From assembly GCA_026646655.1 (NCBI GenBank), contig JAPKHT010000001.1, positions 1-64,000 of the forward strand: a stretch of 64,000 nt of DNA, written 5' to 3'. Below the pieces are notes generated by a model. It did no database searches, was not told the origin of the DNA, and saw only the letters and a program-made list of their open reading frames with translations. The translations under genes were made by a program, and so were the position numbers. Below are positions 1 to 7,880 of this stretch, piece by piece; positions within the stretch are counted from its first letter, which is position 1; every line of letters begins with the position of its first letter. This stretch comes from JADLBR01 sp020847615 (lineage in GTDB: Bacteria > Verrucomicrobiota > Verrucomicrobiia > JADLBR01).

Positions 1-61
1 ATGTCGGGTCACAGCGGTAGAACCCGCCGGACAGGAGCACGAGGTTGAAGTCGTCGATCAT
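1..61 (-). CDS. Possible divergent gene, 5' end only
   Basis: An open frame starts at an ATG read from 61 on the minus strand and leaves the window after about 20 codons (first residues MIDDFNLVLL). Its ATG overlaps the stop of a 17-codon frame (111 to 58, minus, MNDLSKYLHD...) in an ATGA arrangement. The pair could be a short leader peptide coupled to the gene, or a frameshifted N-terminus. It would be divergent from the fucosidase starting at 160. Too little is visible to name a family, and chance is a serious alternative. Confidence 0.25.
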   Translation of the reverse strand, partial: MIDDFNLVLLSGGFYRCDPT

Positions 62-159
62 CGGCGCGGATCGAGGTTAAGATCGTGCAAGTATTTGGAA
101 AGATCATTCATGGACGGCGACGCATCGGATTCCCTATTCTGGCATCCGGAGGACGACGT

Positions 160-3100
160 ATGCACCGGACACTGGCGGCATGGATCGCGGCCATCGGCAT
201 TATCTGGGGCGGCCCGGCCGGGGCGGGGGGCGCGCCCGACATGCAGAAGAGGGCGGAGGAACTCAAGGGCCTCCGCTGGGGGATGTTCGTCTGCTGGAGC
301 TTCAGCACATTCTCCGGCAAGGAATGGACGCCCGGCGTCGGGGACGTGTCCTTCTTTCGGGCCACCGGCTGCGACACCGACCAGTGGGCGCGAACGGCGA
401 AGGAGGCGGGGATGGGATATATCCTGGTCCTCACGAAGCACCACGACGGCTTCTGCCTGTGGGACACGGAGACGACGGACCGCAAGGTGACGAAGTCGCC
501 GCTGGGACGCGACGTGCTGGCGGAGTTGCGGCGGTCGTGCGACAGGCACGGCATCAAGCTGGCGCTCTACTTTTCCGAGGGCGAGTGGGGTTGGCCGGGC
601 GCGGTCGATGGCAAGGGCTGGCGCGAGGGGGTCGGCAGGAACCCGGAGATGAAGAAGGCCCAGCTCAAGGAACTGCTGACGCAATATGGCCCGATCGAAT
701 ACATCTGGTTCGATCACGCGGTCGGCGATGGCGGGCTGAGCCACGCGGAAACCATCGCGTGGTGCAAGCGATTCCAGCCGGGTTGTTTCATCGGCTTCAA
801 TCACGGCGACCAGGAGGGCGCGGATATCCGGCTGGGAGAGCGGGGGAGGCCGGGTCCGTTGGATGATCATGCGGCGGCCGGCCCGCACATGAAGGATGCG
901 CCCGCATCGACATATCGGCTGGCGGAGTTCACCTACCCGATCCTGCCCAAGCACAAGGGCGGCGCGGCGTGGTTCTTCTCGCTGCCGGAACATGACGGCC
1001 TCTGCCTCCCGGCGGAGAAGCTTTACCGCGACTACCTCGGGGCGGTGAAGTTCGGGAACATCTTCTCGATCGACGTCGGCCCAGATTACGGCGGCAGGTT
1101 GCGCGACATCGACGTGGCAACGCTGCGCCGGGTTGGCGAGATGATCCGGACGAAGGCCGTGCTGCCCGAGCCGATTCGCGCCTTCTGCGTGGACTTCAAT
1201 TGGGGACCGGGTGGCACGAACGGTTTTTCGCCGCCTGGCCTCTGGGCGGACGCCGAGCCGGAGAAGCATGTCGCGTGGTACGAGGCGCTCGGGGCGAACG
1301 TGATCCAGACGTTCGCCGTCTCCTGCAATGGCTACGCCTGGTACAAGGGCGGCAAGATCCCGGCGCAGCCCGGCCTCGCGCACGACTTCCTTCCGGAGGT
1401 GTTGCGGCTCGGCCACGCGAAAAAGATGCAGGTCATGGGATATTTCTGCATAGGCGCCAACACCCGCTGGGCGCTGGAGCATCCCGAACTCAGCTATGGC
1501 GTGCCGAGCGTGTGCCATCTGCCATTCACGGATGAGTATCTCGATTACCTCGCCGCCGCCATCGAGGAGGGGTTGACCAAGGGCGGCATGGATGGGTTCA
1601 TGGTGGACTGGGTCTGGAACCCGACCGACAAGGTGCGCGCTGGCAAATGGCTGCCCGCGGAGCAGCGGCTCTTCGAGCAACTGATGGGGCAGCCCTTCCC
1701 CGGCGAGGAGAGGCTCACCGCGGAGACGAAGCTCTCCTATGAGAGGAAGGCGATCGATCGCTGCTGGGGGCGCATCCGCACGACGGCCAAGCGCGTCAAG
1801 CCCGACTGCGTCATCTGGCTCTCGTGCAACAAGGTGGACGATCCGACGATCGCGGGCTCGCGGATGCTGCGGGAGGTGGATTGGATGATGGACGAGAGCG
1901 GCAGCCCGGAGGCGATGCGCCGCATCGCGTCAACGCTGGGGCCGCACGCGCGGCAAGTGGTCTGCGTGGTGGGATGGGGCGACCGGCACGACGCCAGACG
2001 GATCTGCGCGGAGGCATCCGAGGGCGAGTTTGGCATCTACGGTTTCGCAAAACCCAATCCCGATTCGCTGCCGCTGCCCGTCGCCACGTATTTCGCCCAG
2101 CCCATCGAATCCTTCAAGGGCAACGACCGCAATATCGCGGTGCTCGCCCATGTGTTCAACGGCAAGCCGCTGCCGCCGCCAGCCCCAACCTTGGCCGCGC
2201 TCCCTGGAGGCGGAACCGCGCGGGCCTCTTCCGAATGGGGTGGTGGCTACGGCGTGGACAAGGCCTTCGATGGCGACGAGTCCACGCGCTGGGGCGCGGC
2301 ACCGGGCTCGAGGGGCGGATGGCTGGAGGTGGATTTCGGCGAGGAGAGGGAGATCGATCGGGCCATCGTGATGGAGATCGGGTTCCCTCGGACGGAGAAG
2401 TTTGCGATCGAGTGCAAGAGGGGCGAATCGTGGGAGCCGCTCGTGACCGGCACGGCTGTAGCGGGGCGGAGGCTGTATCCGTTCAAGCCCGTGAAAGCTC
2501 GCCTATTCCGGCTGAACATCCTGGCCGCGAACGAGGTCCCGACCATCGAGGAATTTCGCCTCCTCGCACCCGGGGCGCCGCTGCCGGCCCCGATGGTCGA
2601 GGAAGAGAAAAAGCAGTCGAGGCTGAGATGGTTCCACGAGGCGAAGTACGGCCTCTTTATCAACTGGGGCCTGTATTCCATCCCCGCGGGAGAATGGAAG
2701 GGGCAACCCGTCGCCGGCATCGGCGAGTGGATCATGAACCGGGCGAAGATCCCGGTGAAGGAGTACGAGCAGCTCGCGAAGCAGTTCAACCCGACGAAGT
2801 TTGATGCCGACGCGTGGGCTCAGCTCGCCGTGGATGCCGGGATGAAATACCTTGTCTTCGACTGCAAGCACCACGACGGGTTCGCCATGTACCGGTCCAG
2901 GGTGAGCCCCTATAACGTCCACGACGCCACGCCGTGGAAGCGCGATCCATTCAAGGAACTCCAGGGCGCGTGCGCGAAACGCAACATCCGCCTCTGCTTC
3001 TATTATTCGCAGGCCCAGGACTGGCACGATCCCAACGGCGCGGGAAACGAGTGGGATTATGGGCCGGAGGACAAGAAGGACTTTGACCGATACCTGCGCG

Positions 3101-3876
3101 ACAAGTCCCTGCCGCAGGTCCGCGAGCTGCTGGAGGGCTACGGCCCCATCGGGCTGATCTGGTTCGACACGCCCAGGAAGATGACGGCCGAGCGCAGCAA
3201 GCTTTTCTCCGACCTCGTGCGTTCGATCCAGCCCGACACGCTGATCAACAGCCGACTGGGTCAGGGCGACTGTCACGATTATCGATCACGCGGTGACAAT
3301 GAGATCCCGAGCGCCGTGACCCCGGGCGCATGGGAGACGGCCGCCACGATCAACGACACGTGGGGTTTCAAGACGGACGATCACAAGTGGAAGAGGCCGG
3401 AGGACATCTGCTTCAAGCTGGTGGACATCGTCAGCAAGGGCGGCAATTACCTCCTGAACGTTGGGCCCGACGCCGATGGGGCCGTCCCGCAGCCCAGCCA
3501 GGAGGTGCTCCGGAAGGTGGGCGCCTGGTTGAAGGTCAACGGCGAGGCCATCTACGGCGCCGGCAGGACACCATTCGGCCAGGAGTTTGGGGGCACCGTC
3601 GAGGAGAAGAACGAGTACGGAAAGATGTCCAAGGTCTCGGCCCTGCGCGATTGGCGCTGCACCACGAAGCCCGGCAGGCTCTACATCCACCTTTTCAAAT
3701 GGCCCGGCGAGAAATTCGAGCTGTCCGGCCTCACGGGAACCGTCTCCCGGGCGTATCTGCTCTCCGATCGGCAGCCGCTCGAGTTCGCGCGGGCAGGGGA
3801 GAAAGTGTCCGTGTCGTTGCCCGAGAGCCCGCCGGAGGGCCTGGCCACCGTGCTCTGCTTCGAGCTGCAAGAATAG
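160..3876 (+). CDS. Secreted multimodular alpha-L-fucosidase (GH29 - TIM barrel - F5/8C - GH29)
   Basis: This protein of 1238 residues is expected to hydrolyse terminal alpha-L-fucose outside the cytoplasm. The chosen ATG has a GGAGGA ribosome site six bases upstream and opens a Sec signal (MHRTLAAWIAAIGIIWGG). Modules in order: a first GH29-like barrel at about 28-327 with KHHDGFCLWD and a candidate nucleophile Asp185 in IWFD; a second, different TIM-barrel-like segment at about 336-667 (GYFCIGANTRW) resembling uncharacterised glycosidase-like families; an F5/8-type C (discoidin-like) sugar-binding domain at about 684-804; and a canonical GH29 barrel at about 821-1134 with KYGLFINWGLYS, KHHDGFAMY and candidate nucleophile Asp1003 in IWFD, followed by a C-terminal beta-sandwich. 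GH29 enzymes are normally 400-600 residues, so this is a double-length fusion. The UroD-family gene follows after three bases. The GH29 assignment of the last module is secure; the activity of the first and middle modules is inferred. Confidence 0.93.
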   Translation: MHRTLAAWIAAIGIIWGGPAGAGGAPDMQKRAEELKGLRWGMFVCWSFSTFSGKEWTPGVGDVSFFRATGCDTDQWARTAKEAGMGYILVLTKHHDGFCLWDTETTDRKVTKSPLGRDVLAELRRSCDRHGIKLALYFSEGEWGWPGAVDGKGWREGVGRNPEMKKAQLKELLTQYGPIEYIWFDHAVGDGGLSHAETIAWCKRFQPGCFIGFNHGDQEGADIRLGERGRPGPLDDHAAAGPHMKDAPASTYRLAEFTYPILPKHKGGAAWFFSLPEHDGLCLPAEKLYRDYLGAVKFGNIFSIDVGPDYGGRLRDIDVATLRRVGEMIRTKAVLPEPIRAFCVDFNWGPGGTNGFSPPGLWADAEPEKHVAWYEALGANVIQTFAVSCNGYAWYKGGKIPAQPGLAHDFLPEVLRLGHAKKMQVMGYFCIGANTRWALEHPELSYGVPSVCHLPFTDEYLDYLAAAIEEGLTKGGMDGFMVDWVWNPTDKVRAGKWLPAEQRLFEQLMGQPFPGEERLTAETKLSYERKAIDRCWGRIRTTAKRVKPDCVIWLSCNKVDDPTIAGSRMLREVDWMMDESGSPEAMRRIASTLGPHARQVVCVVGWGDRHDARRICAEASEGEFGIYGFAKPNPDSLPLPVATYFAQPIESFKGNDRNIAVLAHVFNGKPLPPPAPTLAALPGGGTARASSEWGGGYGVDKAFDGDESTRWGAAPGSRGGWLEVDFGEEREIDRAIVMEIGFPRTEKFAIECKRGESWEPLVTGTAVAGRRLYPFKPVKARLFRLNILAANEVPTIEEFRLLAPGAPLPAPMVEEEKKQSRLRWFHEAKYGLFINWGLYSIPAGEWKGQPVAGIGEWIMNRAKIPVKEYEQLAKQFNPTKFDADAWAQLAVDAGMKYLVFDCKHHDGFAMYRSRVSPYNVHDATPWKRDPFKELQGACAKRNIRLCFYYSQAQDWHDPNGAGNEWDYGPEDKKDFDRYLRDKSLPQVRELLEGYGPIGLIWFDTPRKMTAERSKLFSDLVRSIQPDTLINSRLGQGDCHDYRSRGDNEIPSAVTPGAWETAATINDTWGFKTDDHKWKRPEDICFKLVDIVSKGGNYLLNVGPDADGAVPQPSQEVLRKVGAWLKVNGEAIYGAGRTPFGQEFGGTVEEKNEYGKMSKVSALRDWRCTTKPGRLYIHLFKWPGEKFELSGLTGTVSRAYLLSDRQPLEFARAGEKVSVSLPESPPEGLATVLCFELQE

Positions 3877-3879
3877 CGT

Positions 3880-5001
3880 ATGACATCGAAAGAACGGATG
3901 ATGCGGGCGCTGCGCCGCGAGAAACCCGACCGACTGCCGGTCACCATCCACCAGTGGCAGGCCTGTCACCTGGAGGACTACATGGGTGGAGTGGACGCGC
4001 TCGATGCGTTCAAGGCGTGCGGGCTCGATGCCGCGATCCAGTATTTCGAGGCGATGGGACAGTTCTGGATCCCCAACGCGGAGAAGTACGCGGTCCAATC
4101 CGCAGAGTGGCGTGACGAGATGGTGGTCGTCGACGATGATCCGGAGCACAAGGTCATCCACCATACCGTCGTGACCCCGGGTGGCAGCCTCACGTACAAG
4201 ACGATGGCCAATCGCAAGACCACGTGGATCACCGAGTATCTTATCAAGAGGCCGGAAGACGTGGAATTGATCGAGCGGTACATGCCGGTGGCGAGGCTGA
4301 ACAGGGAGGCCATCGCGAGAGAATACGACCGCATCGGCGATGCCGGGATCCTGCGCGGGTTCGTGTGGGGCGACCAGGCCGGCTGCTGGCAGCACGCCTG
4401 CTGCCTGATGGCGGAACAGGACATGATCATGGCGGCGATTGACACGCCCGACTGGGTTCACCGGTTGCTGAGGGCGCTGCTGGAGCGGAAACTGCGCTTC
4501 ATCGAGGGATCGCTCGATGGCGCGAAGTTTGACATCATAGAGACGGGCGGGGGTGCCGGCAGCGACACTTTGATTTCCCCGGCGATGCATCGGGAGTTCT
4601 GCCAGCCCTACGACCGGGAGATCCACCGCGCGTTGCACTCTGTCGGCCAACTCAGCACCTACCACACCTGCGGCGGCATGATGCACATCCTGGACCTGAT
4701 CCTCGGTAACGGGACCGACGCCTCCGAGACGCTTCCCCCGCCGGGCGTGGGCGGCAACATCACCGACCCGGCCAAGGTGCGGGCGGTTTTTGGAGGGAGG
4801 GTGGCGATGATCGGCGGCATGGACCAATTCAACATCCTGACCTTGGGCAACAGGGAGCAGATTCGCGATGAGGTGTTCCGGCTGTTCGAGGGCTTCGGCA
4901 AGGATGGCGGGTACATCTGCGCCGCCTCGGATCACTTCTTCGAGACGCCCGTCGAGAACCTCAGGGCCTTCGCCGCCGCCGGCGCGGAATGCGTGTACTG
5001 A
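3880..5001 (+). CDS. Uroporphyrinogen decarboxylase (UroD) family protein
   Basis: The 373-residue protein has no signal peptide and is probably cytoplasmic. It opens with MTSKERMMRALRREKPDRLP, the usual N-terminus of the UroD/corrinoid methyltransferase superfamily, and carries the late STYHTCGG motif (His262, Cys264), which in methyltransferase members helps bind zinc. The ending GGYICAASDHFFETPVEN is also typical of the family. It starts three bases after the fucosidase stop, so the two are probably co-transcribed. True heme-pathway HemE is an unlikely role in this context. Members like this are common beside carbohydrate-degradation genes in PVC bacteria, but I know of no assigned substrate. 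Family is confident, function is not. Confidence 0.88.
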   Translation: MTSKERMMRALRREKPDRLPVTIHQWQACHLEDYMGGVDALDAFKACGLDAAIQYFEAMGQFWIPNAEKYAVQSAEWRDEMVVVDDDPEHKVIHHTVVTPGGSLTYKTMANRKTTWITEYLIKRPEDVELIERYMPVARLNREAIAREYDRIGDAGILRGFVWGDQAGCWQHACCLMAEQDMIMAAIDTPDWVHRLLRALLERKLRFIEGSLDGAKFDIIETGGGAGSDTLISPAMHREFCQPYDREIHRALHSVGQLSTYHTCGGMMHILDLILGNGTDASETLPPPGVGGNITDPAKVRAVFGGRVAMIGGMDQFNILTLGNREQIRDEVFRLFEGFGKDGGYICAASDHFFETPVENLRAFAAAGAECVY

Positions 5002-5124
5002 AAGCGGCGGCTTGGGTCAGGGTCGCCCACGCGCCGGATGATTCAGGATGAAACTTCTGAGGGTGTGTTTTCACGCGATATTCTGACTCAGACTCCGGAG
5101 GCTGTGCTGCGCGGGACGCGATCC

Positions 5125-5157
5125 TTCGGATTGCGGCAGTCTGACTGCCGCCTTCGA
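5125..5157. repeat. REP-like hairpin unit 1
   Basis: An 8-bp perfect stem (GCGGCAGT at 5133-5140, ACTGCCGC at 5144-5151) with a 3-base loop lies inside weaker outer arms (TTCGGA and TTCGAA). It forms a tandem pair with the hairpin at 5210-5244. This nested-stem shape resembles REP elements, and a REP-associated transposase remnant lies at the right end of the window. Confidence 0.6.
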
Positions 5158-5209
5158 AGCGTTCCGGACGAGGGGCAAGGTCTGCCGTCCACCGCTCGTC
5201 TCAGGCCGT

Positions 5210-5244
5210 CTTGGAAGGCGCAAGTCGGACTTGCGCAGTCCAAG
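5210..5244. repeat. REP-like hairpin unit 2
   Basis: Inner arms GCGCAAGTC (5218-5226) and GACTTGCGC (5228-5236) are perfectly complementary. Outer arms CTTGGA (5210-5215) and TCCAAG (5239-5244) extend the stem. It is either a REP-type repeat or a terminator. It lacks a T-tract, so the repeat reading is preferred. Confidence 0.65.
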
Positions 5245-5340
5245 GATGCGTCTCGGTGAGGCCGGGGCTCTGGATTCATGCAAGAAGCTTTCAACCAATT
5301 TGTTGCAGAGAAAACCGTCGCGCATTTGGCGCGGAAGTTT

Positions 5341-5865
5341 CAGGTCAGCATGTTGCCGGGAATGCATCCTGGGCATGCGCCGATCCGCGATAATTTCCTG
5401 GAATACTGGAGGCGGGAATCCCGCTTCCGGCACGGAAGATGACCGAGCATGGATGGGATTACTGGTTCGGATTCAAAGGCACCGGTGACGCCTTGCAGTA
5501 TTATCCGATCGAGTTATGGAAGAATGACGAGAGGATCACATTCGAGGAGAATCGGCCCGACGACGTCCGCCGACCGGGGATTGTCGGAAATCGGGGAGTC
5601 TAATTGCAGGACCCGTTCGTGGAGGAAGTTCTGCATTTCATCAGGCGCCAGAAAAGGCAAGAAGGGCTCCTTCTATGAGGGCGGCATCCGCGTGCCCATG
5701 ATCGCCCGCTGGCCCGGCCAGATCCATCCCGCCCAAACCAGCCGCATCCCTGCTGCGGGATGGGATCTCATGGCCACGTTGGCGGAATTGGCTGGGGTTG
5801 CGCGACCCGCGCACACCGATAGGATCTCGTGGGTTCCTTCGTTGCTCGGACAAGGTGATCTTTGA
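5341..5865 (+). pseudogene. Decayed S1 sulfatase remnant
   Basis: Fragments of one sulfatase survive in different frames. PGMHPGHAPIRDN (about 5350-5394) resembles the region just after the active-site cysteine. EHGWDYWFGFKGTG followed by YYPIELWKNDERI (5439-5604, ending at a stop) matches the central part. DPFVEEVLHFIRRQK (about 5606-5655) precedes a jump to FYEGGIRVPMIARWPGQ and LMATLAELAGVA in the frame that ends at 5865. The signal peptide, the CxPxR motif and the part bearing the SDNG metal ligands are missing. Several deletions and frameshifts are needed to explain it, so it cannot encode an active enzyme. Confidence 0.8.
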
Positions 5866-5912
5866 CCAGCTCGAACATGGAATCCGGTAGTCCCATGAAA
5901 AGAGGAAAGACA

Positions 5913-7880
5913 ATGATGCGCACCACAACCCAGAGGCTTTGCTGCCTGCTGGCCGCGACAGCATTCGGAGTCACTGCCGCTGCAGCGGAGGACAAGGCCG
6001 GCGTCGTCACCTCGCACTCCCAGGGGCTTCACGGCTACATCGGGTTCGGTATCGAAAAGTTGCCGCCCAAGGGCGGCTACACGGCGGGCATGGGCTTCTA
6101 TGCTGCGGTTTGGCCGCTGGTGGATCAGCCTTTGGCCAATTTCCAGATCGGCCTGCCGAGTACCTGGATTCAGCCGGACAACTCCGATAACAAAGACACG
6201 CCACTCGCCCCGGAAGGCACGCGGGCCCGCGAGTGGCCTGAGCGCGGCCCCACGTGGGGCAGCGTTTTCCAAACCGTGGAGGGCGGGCTGGGGTACTGGG
6301 CGGGCAACCATTTCCGCTACGGGCCGCCGAAGTTCAGCATGAACGGCACGCCGCAGTGCTACGATTACGAGGTCGCCTCGCCGGGCTGGTCGTTCTTCTA
6401 CAGCAACGAAGCGCTGCCGGACAATCGCCTCGGCATCGCGCAACTCAGCAACCGGCTGCTGATCCCGCCCGATGCGTTGCCGTTCGAAGGCGACCCCAAC
6501 GGCGAGTTCCTCGGCTACACATGGATGGCGCTGCCGTTCACCGATCCCACCCCGGGCGAACCGCCGACCGGCGACCAGAGCTGGACCTGTTTTCTGAGCG
6601 CGGCCAATTTCAAAGGCCCCATCGCCTACTACATCCCGGAGACGTGGAGCAAGATCGGAAAGCTGTTCAACTATCCCTTCCTCCACGGACGCGGCCTCGA
6701 CGCCCGTCCGGGCAAAATCGGCGGCGGCGCGATGGAGATCAACACGGTGCCGCGCTTCGATGCCCGGGACGCAAAGGGCGCCGTCTATTCCAAATTGCCG
6801 AAACTCCAGTGGCCCGTGGACGCCGAAGGGCGCGCCTTCCTCGTGCAAGATGTCACCTACTACTCGAAGGCCGCCCTCTACGATGCGTTCAAGTCGTGGC
6901 GCGACGGAGGCCTCGCCTGCACTGGCCGGTTCGACCAGAAAGGCGCCTTCAGGCCGAAGCTCAACACGCGCACGACCCGCTACGACCAGGCCGGCAAGAA
7001 GATCGTCGGCGTCGAGCGCGCCTTCGACACGCGCATCTTCGAGGGCAACGTGTGGGGCCTGCAGTGGTTCACCAACGACATCGCGGCGAAAGGCGTGTTC
7101 CCGCAATACTACAAACACGTTGGAGAAGAGCGCGTCGCGGTGCCCGCGGAGGAAGTCCCGGCGGAGACCAAGCTGCTCACCCAGAAATTCAAGATCGCCA
7201 AGAAAGGTGTGCCCTACACCTCGCCCGCGGTTGGCGCTTGGGCCAAACCCGGCCCCAGACTCGGCCCATTCACCGCGAGACTCGTGGATGGCTCGGTCGT
7301 GACCTACTCGTGGTATCGCTTTGTGGATCAGCCATCCTTCCAGCAATACGACTGGAGCGACGAGAAGAAGGCGAAGCTGCAAGCCTTCGTGGAGAAGCTC
7401 CACGCGAATTGGCCGACGAATCGTGACTACATGGCTCCGCCCACGAGGGGCAAGCTGGTCGCCCTCGATCCCGCGCTGCTGGTGACACCACCCCGAGGCT
7501 TGGAGGTCGGATATGTTCCGATCGTGACACGCCAGGAAGTGAGAGCGCCTGACCTCAGCCGAATCGTCACGCCAGAGATGTTGCCCGGCCTTTATCGGCG
7601 TGATCCGAAGGAGAACAACTGGCACGAGGGAGAACTTAAGCAGGAAGGCGACAAGCACTCATCGCGCTTTCGTTGGACCAATCGGGCCGGAGTCAGTTGG
7701 GCGCTCACCGCCGACCTCGCTCACGCGAGGCTGCTGTGCGCGAAGGGAAGCCCCTATTCTGACAAGGAAACCGGTAGCAGTTTCGTCATCGAAATGCAGC
7801 CAGCCTCTGGAGCGGCGAAACCCGCGATTGCCGGATTCCACTTCAACGGCGGCTTCTACAAGCGAATCGGCGACCGATGA
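5913..7880 (+). CDS. Secreted protein of unknown family
   Basis: I do not recognise this family. The product of 655 residues starts at an ATG seven bases after an AGGA site and has a Sec signal ending near GVTAAAAEDK. The mature part is rich in Trp, Tyr, Gly and Pro (GLHGYIGFGIEKLPPKGG, WPLVDQPLANFQIGLPSTW, VWGLQWFTND), as in extracellular beta-rich or carbohydrate-active proteins. No transmembrane helix or known catalytic motif is visible. Its stop overlaps the start of the next sulfatase by four bases (ATGA), so the two are translated together and probably act on the same material. A polysaccharide-binding or new hydrolase role is possible but only inferred from position. Confidence 0.85.
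   Translation: MMRTTTQRLCCLLAATAFGVTAAAAEDKAGVVTSHSQGLHGYIGFGIEKLPPKGGYTAGMGFYAAVWPLVDQPLANFQIGLPSTWIQPDNSDNKDTPLAPEGTRAREWPERGPTWGSVFQTVEGGLGYWAGNHFRYGPPKFSMNGTPQCYDYEVASPGWSFFYSNEALPDNRLGIAQLSNRLLIPPDALPFEGDPNGEFLGYTWMALPFTDPTPGEPPTGDQSWTCFLSAANFKGPIAYYIPETWSKIGKLFNYPFLHGRGLDARPGKIGGGAMEINTVPRFDARDAKGAVYSKLPKLQWPVDAEGRAFLVQDVTYYSKAALYDAFKSWRDGGLACTGRFDQKGAFRPKLNTRTTRYDQAGKKIVGVERAFDTRIFEGNVWGLQWFTNDIAAKGVFPQYYKHVGEERVAVPAEEVPAETKLLTQKFKIAKKGVPYTSPAVGAWAKPGPRLGPFTARLVDGSVVTYSWYRFVDQPSFQQYDWSDEKKAKLQAFVEKLHANWPTNRDYMAPPTRGKLVALDPALLVTPPRGLEVGYVPIVTRQEVRAPDLSRIVTPEMLPGLYRRDPKENNWHEGELKQEGDKHSSRFRWTNRAGVSWALTADLAHARLLCAKGSPYSDKETGSSFVIEMQPASGAAKPAIAGFHFNGGFYKRIGDR

Larger units (their letters stand above)
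5002..5340. other. Intergenic region with palindromes
   Basis: No coding sequence is convincing between the UroD-family stop and the decayed sulfatase. The stretch contains two palindromic repeat units, listed separately, which may also end transcription of the fucosidase operon. Nothing else is recognisable. Confidence 0.6.

Noticed and set aside
58..1680. Minus-strand 540-codon frame opposite the fucosidase
   Set aside because: Same reason: low-complexity Arg/Pro/Leu composition and no recognisable motif, while the + strand is unambiguously GH29.
3880..5001. Annotation as heme-biosynthesis hemE
   Set aside because: Context is carbohydrate degradation and the HTC motif favours the methyltransferase-like branch; only family level is justified.
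5673..7658. Minus-strand 661-codon frame
   Set aside because: Overlaps the coupled + strand gene with a real signal peptide and RBS; no domain on the minus strand.
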